A stretch of 64,000 nucleotides of DNA from Pleurodeles waltl (lineage: Eukaryota; Chordata; Amphibia; Caudata; Salamandridae), in NCBI RefSeq assembly GCF_031143425.1, contig NC_090442.1, positions 427,755,776 through 427,819,775 of the forward strand, written 5' to 3'. The position numbers and the translations under genes were made by a program. Positions 55,680-64,000 of the stretch are shown in pieces (position 1 is the stretch's first letter; each line of letters starts with the position of its first letter). The notes beneath the pieces were generated by a model. That model ran no database searches. It saw only the letters and a program-made list of their open reading frames with translations, and was not told where the DNA came from.

Positions 55680-58600
55680 GAGCCAGATTCCATCCTGCGG
55701 CGACTTAGGCTGCAAACTGCTGGTAGTGCCAGTGCTGGTGATGGTGCTTCAAATGTTGTGTGCAGGGCCCAGGCTGTCTCCTGCAGCCTCGGACGGCTGC
55801 CCACTGGTGATGCTGCTGATGTCCGATGTAGTGGCATCGGCTGGGCATGTGGCGGTGTATATGGCGGTACAGGTGGCGCTGTCTGCAGCGGAGATGCTGC
55901 CGGTGCTGCCCGTGGTGTAGGTGCTGGTAGTAGTGGAGGGAGACACCAGCCCATCTCCAGCAGCCTCGGATGGCTGCCCACTGGGGATGATGCTGCTGAC
56001 TGTCGTTGTGGCAGCAGCAGTGCAGGGGGCGGTTCAGCTGGCAGTGCAGGTGGCTGTGCAGCTGGCGTTGCAGGTGGCGGTGCTTGAAGGCAGTGCTTAC
56101 CGCAGTACTCGGACGGTTGCCCACTGGGGATGCTGCTGATGTCCGATGTAGTGGCATCGGCTGGGCATGTGGCGGTGCATATGGCGGTACAGGTGGCGGT
56201 GTCTGCGGCAGAGGTGCTGCCTGTGGTGTAGGTGCTGGTAATAGTGGAGGGAGACACCAGCCCATTTCCAGCAGCCTCGGACGGCTGCCCACTGGGGATG
56301 ATGCTGCTGACTGTCGTTGTGGCAGCAGCGGTGCAGGGGGCAGTGCAGATGGCGGTGCAGGTGGCGGTGCTTGAAGGTGGTGCAGGTGGCGGTGCTTGAA
56401 TGCGGTGCTTACAGCAGTACAGGTTGCTGGCTTGTCAGGAGTAATGGTGGTCACCAGTCCCTCTCCTGGAGGCTCCGAGCCCTGAAGTGCCTTGCCTTTG
56501 CTCTTTTTTCCCTTCCTCATATTGGTAGACGCTGCTGGGACCTTGGCACTGCCCTATTTTTTGGGGGGATGAGGCCTTGCTGGGTGGGTCATGTGTCTTG
56601 TCCATGCTGCATGCTGGCCCCTTCTTAACCTTGGCAGGTGGCGGAATCAGTTGGTCTTTTGCATTGGTAGGTGGCACACTGCCAGCCCTGACGGGTGCCC
56701 CCTTTGATCCCATGGACTTGCAGGGACCACAGCAGATGCCTACTTGGTGGCTCAGGTGCTGGCCTGGGATCTTGAAATCCTGGCCCTAGGGGAAGGACGG
56801 GGGAGGCGTAGGGAAGAGGTCAATTTTAGCCAGGAATTTTTTTTTAGACACACTGGGATGGGAAGATGGAGGGGATTTGGGAGTGGAGGAAGCGGTAGTG
56901 GTTGAAGGAGTTGTACGTCTGCTGAGTTTGGGTGAAGGTGCATGGGCTGGAGGCTGTTGTGAGGTGGATGGCTGTTGAGTGGGTATGTGCCTGCGTTTGA
57001 GTACTTTGGAAGGAGGGCTCACAGACACACTGGTAGAGGACACAGAGGACGTGTGCATGGTTGTGGGGGTGGTGATTGCTCGTGAGGGGTGTGTTGTGAT
57101 GGGTGTGCTGGTGATGGAGGTAGTGGCTGAAGATGTAGTGCATGCAGGTGTGAGTGGAGATGATACTGGGAGGGAGGTAGACAAAGAGGAGGAGGGCGAC
57201 ACAGTGGAGGAAGTGGATGTTTGTATGTTTACATGGGTATGGTGCTTGTGTGAGTGCCTGTGAGATGAAGTGTGATGCTTAGGTTTTCCTGATCCACTTT
57301 TGTGTGGTGATTTGGGTGAATGCTGGTCTGAAGGTGTGCTTGGGATAGGCTGAGGTTGAGGGTATTGGGTCTGGGTAGAGGAAGTTGGAAGGGGGGAGGC
57401 TAGACACAGGGACAAGGGGTGCCATCAGTGCTGAGGCCAGAGCCTGAAATGCTCTCTGTGGGGCTGCCACACCAGAGTGAATGCCCTCCAGGAATACATT
57501 TGTTTGTTGCAAATGACCTACTACACCCTGGATGGCATTCAGTATGGTTGACTGCCCAACAGAGAGGGATCTCAGGAGGTCAATAGCCTCCTGACTGAGG
57601 GAAGTAGGGCTGACTGGGGCAGGGCCTGAGGTGCCTTGGGTGAAGGCGATGCCCACCCTCCTAGGTGAGCGGGCATGGGAAATATGCTGAGGGGCTGCTG
57701 GGAGGGCGGTGCTGGTAGGGGGGCTGGTGGCTGTACCTGTTGTTGGGGTGGGAACAGAGGTGTCTGCCACCGCCAGGGAGCTTCCATCAGAGGAGGAATC
57801 GCTGTCACTGGTGTCCCCTCCTATCCCTGTCGTGGAGTTCCCCTCACCCTCCGTCCCACTGGAAAACAAAAAGGGGGGAGAGACAGATGATACACTTGGT
57901 CAATACCAGCAACACCACTACTGTTGGCAGACACAACACAGACTGAGCTGCCCTATGCACTAGGCCATGCCCAACCAGTCACTAAGGTAGTCACCAGCCC
58001 ATGGTGTACTGTGTCTAACACCAGCATCTGCACACTTGACACCCACACCCAGTATTAGTTGGACACTTGTACCATTGGGGTAGGAGTGCTTCAGAGCCTG
58101 CACACAAGGGACCTACCCTGCCATGATCGCCCTGGCCTAGGGGCACCCACCGCCCACATCCCCCACCCAGCTTGCTCCTAAAGCACGCAAAGTCAGCTTT
58201 CTGTATCTGTACTCACCCCCTTGTGGCTGCTGTGATGCCCTCAAGTGCCCATCCAACTCCGGATAGGCCACCGCCAGGATGTGGAACATCAGGGGGGCCA
58301 TGGTGCGACGGGCACCCCTTCCACGTTGGGAGGCCAGTCCCAGCTGGGCCTCCGCCATCTTCTTCGTCCAGCAGCGCAGGTCCTCCCATCTCTTGCAGCA
58401 GTGGGTGCTCCGCCTGTGATAGACCCTCAGGGTCCACACCTCCTTGGCGATGGCACGCCAAATACCCTTTTTCTGGTGGGCGGTGACCTAGAGTGAAAAG
58501 ACAGTGGAAAATGTCCGGACCGGCATACTCACTGCCCCCCAGTTCCCCCCATGCCCTGACGCACATACACTGACTACCTCTCATGCAGCACTCAGGCCAG

Positions 58601-58807
58601 GACGCCTTGGCAACCCCCAACCCCCAACATGTGGCTTACATACACACCACTCAAAACATGCATTGCCCACACATCATGCTCTCAGTGAACAACCTGTTTG
58701 TCTGGAGGACCGTAGAGTAACGTGTACTGAGGTAGGATCCCATCCACCAGTTTCTCCAACTCCTCCACAGTGAAGGCAGGGGCCCTTTCCCCAGACACAT
58801 GAGCCAT
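55680..58807 (-). pseudogene. SANT/Myb-like gene 2 of copy B
   Basis: Exon 1 (58,807-58,694, 114 nt) starts MAHVSGERAPAFTVEELEKL and ends GPPDKQ before a GTTGTT donor. Exon 2 (58,487-58,217, 271 nt) encodes HQKKGIWRAIAKEVWTLRVY, STHCCKRWEDLRCW and GRGARRTMAPLM. Both exon lengths equal those of copy A. Exon 3 starts at about 57,858 after TTTTCCAG (GTEGEGNSTTGIGGDTSD), followed by the open SVGQSTILNAIQGVVGHLQQ and NVFLEGIHSG helix region, then the Ser/Thr/His/Pro-rich tail to about 56,780. The terminal part (56,400-55,700) is a 320-bp duplication in place of the copy-A coding repeats. The SANT exons are open, so this is the better-preserved gene 2. Confidence 0.75.
55760..56405. repeat. 320-bp tandem duplication
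   Basis: GTCCGATGTAGTGGCATCGG occurs at 55,821 and again at 56,141, and the surrounding sequence (CAGCCTCGGA, GCAGTGCAGGGGGC, GTGCAGGTGGC) is repeated with the same spacing. Long overlapping frames here are low-complexity His/Gln/Cys/Trp-rich artefacts. Confidence 0.8.
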
Positions 58808-59330
58808 TGTCGCTTCCAGACTCAGGTCACAGCAGCACTTGCAGTGTAGGTTCTCTCCTTTTGAAGGTCAGGTAGCAAGTGAGTGAATAGCTAGAGAATG
58901 GCGGTGACGCCCTTGGCGGTGCATACCATCACCACCGGCGTACATCACCATTGGCTCCTGGGACCCATAGGGCCCAATGATAACCAATGCGAAGTTGCGC
59001 GTGGACATCGTCTGCCTACCACGACGCAGCAGTACACCAGCGCACTTACCTCATTTCTCCTTGTCCCTCCTCACAGATCAGGCAGCCGCCATTTCAGGGG
59101 TGCACATGGCATGGCACCTAACTGCAAACCAGCACATATTGGCACATCTACTGACTCTCGACTTCACACACTGCTTCTGTGACATACATTCACAAACAGT
59201 TGTGCCATCTATGTGAAAATATGGCTATTAGGTGAGGCCAAGGTCCCCACACAGTATAACTTGGGTTCTGAGTATGGGGTTGTCCCTAAGGGTTAGTGTG
59301 TGTCTAACAGTTGTCCCTCGATAGTTACAG
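58808..59330. other. Copy B: upstream region of gene 2 and deletion junction of the transposase
   Basis: Up to about 59,200 it aligns with copy A's region between gene 2 and transposase exon 2. Near 59,215-59,232 it passes directly to ATATGGCTATTAG|GTGAG, which in copy A is the 3' end of exon 2 and its donor. About 640 bp of exon 2 are therefore missing. Confidence 0.65.
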
Positions 59331-59713
59331 GTGACTCTGGTTACTCCAACCTCTCATGGGTACTGACCCCAGTGAGGAATCCCAGGACAAGGGCAGAGGA
59401 ACATTACAATGAGGCACATGGGCGTACAAGGAGTATAATTGAGAGAACCTTCGGCCTCCGGAAAGCCAGGTTCCGGTGCCTTCATCTGACAGGTGGATCC
59501 CTGTACTACTCACCCAAGAAGGTGTGCAAGATCATCGTGGCATACTGTATGTTGCACAACCTGGCCTTGAGACGCCAGGTGCCTTTTCTGCAGGAGGATG
59601 AGCCTGGAGATGGTCTTGTGGCAGCGGTGGAGTCTGCGAAAAGTGAGGAAGAGGAGGCAGATGAAGAAGATGTCGACAACAGAACAAACATTACACAGCA
59701 GTACTTCCAGTGA
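59331..59713 (+). pseudogene. Transposase last exon of copy B (intact frame)
   Basis: After TAGTTACAG the exon begins in phase with (G)DSGYSNLSWVLTPVRNP, the second catalytic Asp, then YNEAHGRTRSIIERTFGLRK with the catalytic Glu, ARFRCLHLTGGSLYYSPKKV, MLHNLALRRQVPF and an acidic tail ending NITQQYFQ at a TGA (59,711-59,713). No stop or shift is visible. In copy A the corresponding Glu is Lys and the frame is broken. The exon has no usable partner because exon 2 was deleted. Confidence 0.85.
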
Positions 59714-60172
59714 CACAGAGGTAAGAGACTGTAACTCAACTTCACATTTCAGTATAAATTTGGACATTGTACATGGCAGCCTCTTACCCTCTGTCTATGG
59801 ACACTGACTGTTCCCTTTGGATCACTTTTTTCAGATCAGTGTACCCCATTCTGGCTCCTGCTATATGTACTGCTGCCCACCAACTGTCATCCTGTGGAAT
59901 AATTCACTGAACATAGACGTTGCAATGCTTTAAGAATGTTGAAAGAACACATCTTTCCAATCATTTATATTTCTAGGGTGTTTATTTTTTGTGCTAAATA
60001 GTATGGGGGTAAGTGCAAGGGGCAGGGGTGATGGTGGAGGAAGGTCTAGGGTAGAGTCCAGTCTCTTGGTATCACAGGTGCATTGTCCAATGGGGCATAG
60101 GAAGGGGAGTAATGGCAGTTCTAGGTGGACAGGGTTACAGAGTGGGACAGAAGGGTGACAATCAGGAGAGTC
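59714..60172. other. Copy B: region between convergent genes
   Basis: Non-coding, AT-rich between 59,860 and 60,000. It lies between the stop codons of the transposase and gene 1, as in copy A. Confidence 0.5.
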
Positions 60173-61562
60173 CTATTTCCTGGCGGGGGTCTTGGCAATG
60201 TTCTCTGGTTTCTGCCTGGATTGCAGGGACCGTTTGCAGGGTTGTTCTCCTTCTACAGGGGATGGGGTGCTGGTGGCCTGCTCGTCCTGTGGTGGGGCCT
60301 CCTGTCCACTTGCGCTGGCAGAGTTGGAAAGCTGTTCCTCGGTTTGGCTATTGTCAGGGGCCCTTTGTTGTGCCACTGCCTCCCTCATGGTCTTGCCCAT
60401 GTCAGCCAGCACCCCTGCAATGGTGACCAGGGTGGTGTAGATTTTTGTGAGGTCCTCCCTGATTCCCAGGTACTGTCCCTCCTGCAGCCCCTGGGTCTCC
60501 TGTAACTTGGCCAGTCCCTTGCCCATGGTCTTCTATGCTCCCATGATGTCTGAGAGTGCATCGTGGAGGGTCGGTTCCCTGGGCCTGTGCTCCCCCTGTC
60601 GCACAGCAGTCCTCCCAGCTTCCCTGTTGTCCTGTACCTTTGTCCCCTGAACCGTGTGCCCACTGCCACTGACCCCAGGTCCCAGATCGTCCTGGGTTTG
60701 TGGGGTTGCCTGTGGTCCCTGTAGTGGTGGACACACTGTTGATTGACATGTCCTGGGAACAGAGGTATGAGCCCGCTGAGTGGGTGCTGTGGTGGTGTTT
60801 CCTGAGGAGGGAGGCTCTGTGGTGGTTTGTGACTGTGGCAAGGTAACTGACTGTCCAGAGGTCCCTGATGGGCCAGGTTGGTCATCGTGATCCAGGCATG
60901 CAGAGCTGCTGTCATCACTGTGGGCCTCTTCTGGGAGGGCTGGATGTAGCTGGCACCTACTCTCTGGTGACGTTGGTCTGTGATGGGGGTCCATGCATTG
61001 GTGTGGCACGCAGGGCTTGGTATTGGGATGGGTGGGTAGTGATAGTGGGGTATATGTGAGGTGTTGGAGTGCTGGGGGTGAGGGTAGGGGTAGGAGCTTG
61101 TGATGGCATGCAAGTAGGGTGGGGGATATAGTAGTAAAGAAGTAGTAATAGTATAATGCTTTATAGTAGTAAAGAATTGACTTACCAGAGTCCAGTCCTA
61201 CTGCTACTCCTGAGAGGCCCTCAGGATGCATGATTGCCAAGACTTGCTCTTCCCATGTTGTTAGTTGTGGGGGAGAATTGGGGGTCAACGGCCAGTCCTG
61301 TGTATAGCAATCTGGTGTCTTGAAACCACGGAACACACCTTCCCCAGTAGGTCGTTCCACCTCTTCCTGATGTCATCCCTGGTTCAGGGGTGCTGTCCCA
61401 CGGCGTTAACCCTGTCCACGATTCTCCACCATAGCTCCCTCTTCCTTGCAATGGACGTCTGCTGCACCTGTGATCCGAATAATTGTGGCTCTACCCAGAT
61501 GATTTCCTCCACCATGACCCTTAGCTCCTCCTCTGAAACCTGGGGTGTATTTGGGGTGCCAT
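60173..61562 (-). pseudogene. SANT/Myb-like gene 1 of copy B (exons 61,562-61,186 and about 60,995-60,173)
   Basis: Exon 1 starts MAPQIHPRF; a one-base deletion then shifts the frame. The domain continues as EELRVMVEEIIWVEPQLFGS, ARKRELWWRIVDRVNAVGQH, a stop, and DDIRKRWNDLLGKVCSVVSR, with a GTAAGTC donor after 61,186. Exon 2 has the acidic, Ser/Thr/Gly-rich region, a stop near 60,533, then a helical part (LAKLQETQGLQEGQYLGIRE, then TIAGVLADMGKTMREAVAQQ) and a Lys/Arg-containing tail ending IAKTPARK at 60,173. This C-terminus is longer than in copy A, suggesting copy A is truncated there. Lesions differ from copy A, so the parent gene was intact. Confidence 0.8.
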
Positions 61563-61860
61563 GGATGTGGTGTGAGGTATATGTGTGTGGATGTGCGTGG
61601 TGATATGTGGGGTGATGTGTTGGGGTGAATACTGTGATGTGCGTGGATGGTGTATGGGTGATGGTGTTCTGTGCCTCTGATTGAGTGGGTGCTCTGTGCT
61701 TGTCTCTTTGTGCTTGGTCTCTTTTATTTCATTGTAAGGGGTTGTGGGTAATGTGGGTGTGTGTTTTATAGTGGTATGAGTGTGAGGGTGTTGTGTGTGT
61801 ATGTGTGTCTGGTGTGTGTAATTTGAATTGTCCAAGGTGGTCTAGTTTTGTAAGTGTGTG
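61563..61860. repeat. GT-rich tract upstream of gene 1 in copy B
   Basis: Imperfect GTGTGTG/GTGATGTG sequence corresponds to the CA-rich stretch at 43,670-43,980 in copy A. Its place just upstream of the gene-1 start is conserved in the two copies. Confidence 0.7.
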
Positions 61861-62158
61861 TGTATTTTGAGCGCGGGGTGTGTACCGCCAATGGTTTACT
61901 GTGGCTGAAGGACTGCCGTGTTGATTCATGGGTCGTGATACTGTGGGCGTGTTCCTGTTGGCGTAATGGTGTGGGTTTTGCTATCGCCAGTTTATCACTG
62001 ACCTTTGGTGTGGCGGATTTGTTGGGGTGTCTGTATTGTGGCGGTATTCTCTGTGTGGGTCATAATACCCGTGGTGGATTACCACCGCCGTCACGGTATC
62101 TTTGCGGCCGTCGGCACGGCGGTAAGCGGCATTTACCGCCAGGGTTGTAATGACGGCC

Positions 62159-62288
62159 CAACAGCGTCAATCTGGTCATCTGGACAATCTAGACCAGGAT
62201 AAAGTGAAGGTTTGAGGCAGACAGAGATGAAGCTCTGCTTGGCTACAGCAAGTTGGAGGCCTTGGTCAAAAGTTTACTTTTGGACTTA
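62159..62288 (-). repeat. Fragment of family-a LTR between copies B and C
   Basis: AATCTGGTCATCTGGACAAT, CTTGGCTACAGCAAGTTGGA and GGCCTTGGTCAAAAGTTTAC match 26,331-26,451 of the left family-a LTR. It ends in TTA, directly followed by copy C. Confidence 0.8.
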
Positions 62289-62616
62289 GGCCCTCATTAC
62301 AACCCTGGCGGTTGGTGCAAAAGTGGCAGTAATACCGCCAACAGGCTGGCGGTAATTACTGCCAAATTATGACCATGGCGGACAGATCTCAGATAGACAG
62401 CCACTTTACCACACCGACCGCCAGGGCGGAAACAACAGCCACCATGGCGGTAGCTGCCTACATCCAGGCAGTAGTCAATGTTCCTCCAACCATATTAAGA
62501 TCCTGGAAACCACCACATTCTCTGGGGCAGTACCAACAACATTAAAAGCCTGGCAGAAACAGACCTCAGAAGGGAAAGAAATCACCATTGGAGACACAGG
62601 GAACAACCATGCCATC

Positions 62617-62699
62617 ATGGAGCCCGAGCTGCATGTCTTCCCCATGCTCTTCTACGTGCTGCTCTACCATAAACACCAACAATGGCGAAGACGACGACG
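62617..62699 (+). pseudogene. Transposase exon 1 of copy C (83 nt), open frame
   Basis: ATG at 62,617 starts MEPELHVFPMLFYVLLYHKH and ends in QQWRRRRR before GTGAGTAC. Length and phase equal copy A exactly. The changes relative to copies A and B leave the start, the MEPEL motif, the LLY block, the Arg run and the donor in place, as expected for a coding exon. The remaining exons would lie to the right of the window. Confidence 0.75.
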
Positions 62700-62747
62700 G
62701 TGAGTACAGTGCCCTAGCATACAAGGGAGGGGGGAGTAAAAAAAGAG

Positions 62748-62775
62748 TGACACACACACACACACACACCCAGCA
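62748..62775. repeat. CA microsatellite
   Basis: A CACACA run lies just downstream of transposase exon 1 of copy C. Confidence 0.85.
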
Positions 62776-62984
62776 CCATACACACCCAGATACACAAGAA
62801 AACAAGTTCTTCCACCTAAATCGGCTGAATAATGCAAGGACAAAATGAATGTACTAAAGTAAGTGTAATGAGATCAACACAGTATAAATGTAACTTAGCC
62901 AATTTTACAGATATTTGCAATTGTACAGTTCAAGGGACACTGCCCAGTCCTTAGTTTGCGTTGATCACATGGCTACAGGGCAAC

Positions 62985-63370
62985 ATGCCCTGTGTTTGGT
63001 CTTGGGGAGTGCAAGGCCACAGTCTCTCAAGTGGGTGAATTGCCCACATGCTCTGGAGGGGGCAACATGCCCTGTGCTTGGTCTTGGGGAGTGCAAGACC
63101 ACAGTCTCTCAAGTGGGTGACTTGCCCACATGCTCTGGAGGGGGCAACATGCCCTTTGCTTGGTCCTGCGGAGTGCAAGGCCACAGTCTCTCAAGTGGGT
63201 GACTTGCCCACATGCTGTGGAGGGGGCAACATGCCCTGTGCTTGGACCTGGGGAGCAAAGGCCACAGTTTCTCAAGTGGGTGACTTGCCCACATGCTCTG
63301 GAGGGGGCAACAGGCCATGTGCTTGGTCCTGGGGAGTGCAAGGCCACAGTCTATTGAGTGGGTGACTTGC
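62985..63370 (-). repeat. 82-bp tandem array of copy C, about 5 units
   Basis: Units read CTTGGTCTTGGGGAGTGCAA, GCCACAGTCTCTCAAGTGGG and TGAATTGCCCACATGCTCTG, then GAGGGGGCAACATGCCC. They are the 64-bp unit of copies A and B with extra sequence from the neighbouring 74-bp unit fused in. The core GTGGGTGACTTGCCCAC keeps the pairing arms GTGGG/CCCAC. Confidence 0.85.
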
Positions 63371-63722
63371 CCACTGGTTCTGGAGGGGGCATTGTGCCCT
63401 GTGCTCTTGATCTGGGTAGGCTGGGGTTGGTGGGTGTCTTACCCACGTGTTCTGCAGGGGGAATTGTGCCCTGTGCTCTAGATCCTGGGGAGGCTGGGGT
63501 TGGTGCACACACCACCAAATCCAGAACACCTGGGACCCACGCAGCCTTGAGCAGTACTGGATGCCTACGAGCTAGGTAGCAGGATTATCCCTTCTGGGCC
63601 CTAGCCACCAGGCGATCTATGCTGCAATGTCAGAACTTGCCTAGGAGCACCCACTGACACACATCCCTCACCCGGATACCACCCTACCATGCATAGGTTA
63701 TAATGATGAGCACTGTACTCAC

Positions 63723-63992
63723 CGCCTTGTGGCTGCTGTGATGCCCTCAAGCGCTCATCCAGCTCTGGATACCCCACCGCCAGTGTGCGGGCCATCGGGG
63801 GGTCAGGGTTTGACAAGCACCCCTTCATCGTTGGGAGGCCATCCCCAGCTGGGCCTCCATCGTCTTCCATGCCCAGCATCTCAGGTCCTCCCACTGTTTA
63901 TAACAGTGGGTGCTCCGCCTGCCATAGACCCACAGGGTCTGCACTTCCTTGGCGATGGCACGCCATATACCCTTCTTTTGATGGGTGCTGAC
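63723..63992 (-). pseudogene. SANT/Myb-like gene 2 of copy C, exon 2
   Basis: After CCGCAG the minus strand encodes HQKKGIWRAIAKEVQTLWVY, STHCYKQWEDLRCW and a broken remainder with an internal stop. It ends at a GTGAGTAC donor after 63,723. Length is 270 nt against 271 in copies A and B. Exon 1 is beyond the window end and exon 3 is missing to the left. Confidence 0.75.
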
Positions 63993-64000
63993 CTGCGGAG

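Larger units (their letters stand above)
53945..62158 (-). mobile_element. Harbinger copy B, inverted (8,214 bp)
   Basis: The left end GGACCTCATTACAACTCTGG and the right end (reverse complement) GGCCGTCATTACAACCCTGG are inverted repeats. Flanking triplets are AAA and CAA, one mismatch. Gene order is the mirror image of copy A: transposase exon 1 (54,264), minisatellites, gene 2 (58,807 to about 55,700, minus), transposase last exon (59,331-59,713) and gene 1 (61,562-60,173, minus). Transposase exon 2 has been deleted. It is inserted in a family-a LTR fragment. Confidence 0.9.
62289..64000 (-). mobile_element. Harbinger copy C, inverted, continues beyond the window
   Basis: It starts GGCCCTCATTACAACCCTGG right after TTA (62,286-62,288). 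It contains transposase exon 1 (62,617-62,699), a minisatellite (62,985-63,370) and gene 2 exon 2 (63,992-63,723). Compared with copy B, the distance from the end to gene 2 exon 2 is about 1.4 kb instead of 4.3 kb, so gene 2 exon 3 has been lost. The other end lies outside the window. Confidence 0.85.

Noticed and set aside
55586..56520. Overlapping long frames on both strands rich in His, Gln, Pro, Gly and Cys
   Set aside because: They come from the 320-bp GC-rich duplication. Only the minus-strand direction could be gene 2 tail, and no consistent frame is evident.

Overview
The window is eukaryotic, repeat-dominated DNA from a very large animal genome. I see no host gene, no tRNA or rRNA gene and no prokaryotic gene organisation. 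The coding matter is transposon-derived: PIF/Harbinger DNA transposons with HARBI1-type transposase and SANT/Myb-like partner genes, Ty3/gypsy-type LTR retrotransposons, a Penelope-like element, an endogenous retrovirus gag-pro remnant, and several short Harbinger-type non-autonomous elements. Their ends carry the GGNCCTCATTA(C/T)(A/G)A(A/C) and CTGGCGGT type termini. This mix, and the density of Harbinger copies, suggests a salamander; my best guess is the newt Pleurodeles waltl, in which a Harbinger expansion has been reported. The species call is inference.

Layout. 1-13,016 is an old, decayed Harbinger area: a HARBI1-like transposase remnant (1-987), a second N-terminal fragment (1,610-1,820), one SANT/Myb-like gene in two exons (2,570-3,052 and 6,339-6,752) and another on the minus strand (13,016-12,724 and 9,035-8,665), with MITEs inserted in their introns. 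13,200-16,100 holds a palindrome-bearing repeat and an LTR-like promoter region with 97-bp tandem units. 18,122-20,960 is a minus-strand endogenous retrovirus gag-pro remnant. 23,310-25,965 is a degenerate Penelope-like element.

From about 25,966 to the window end almost everything can be read as one nested stack. The outermost layer is a minus-strand LTR retroelement (family a). Its left LTR is 25,966-29,041 and its gag-PR-membrane ORF region is 29,042-31,383. Fragments of its other LTR appear at 31,384-31,443, 53,921-53,944 and 62,159-62,288. A second minus-strand LTR element (family b, 31,444-35,888) lies in it. Into that a plus-strand gypsy element (35,889-53,198) inserted; its domain order is gag-PR-INT-RT-RH, so integrase precedes reverse transcriptase, as in Gmr1-like elements. 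The 3' LTR of that element is split by an 8.8-kb Harbinger (copy A, 43,384-52,199). Two more copies of the same Harbinger type (copy B, 53,945-62,158, inverted; copy C, from 62,289 beyond the window end) sit in the family-a LTR.

The most interesting object is this large Harbinger. Three copies allow its gene plan to be inferred: (1) a SANT/Myb-like gene in two exons; (2) a convergent HARBI1 transposase gene whose tiny first exon (83, 86 and 83 nt in copies A, B and C, always phase 2) lies almost 5 kb from the next exon; and (3) a second, different SANT/Myb-like gene nested antisense inside that large transposase intron, together with palindrome-containing minisatellites. All three copies are damaged, each differently. 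Also notable are two LTR families (a and b) that share a gag-PR-short hydrophobic ORF plan without integrase or reverse transcriptase.
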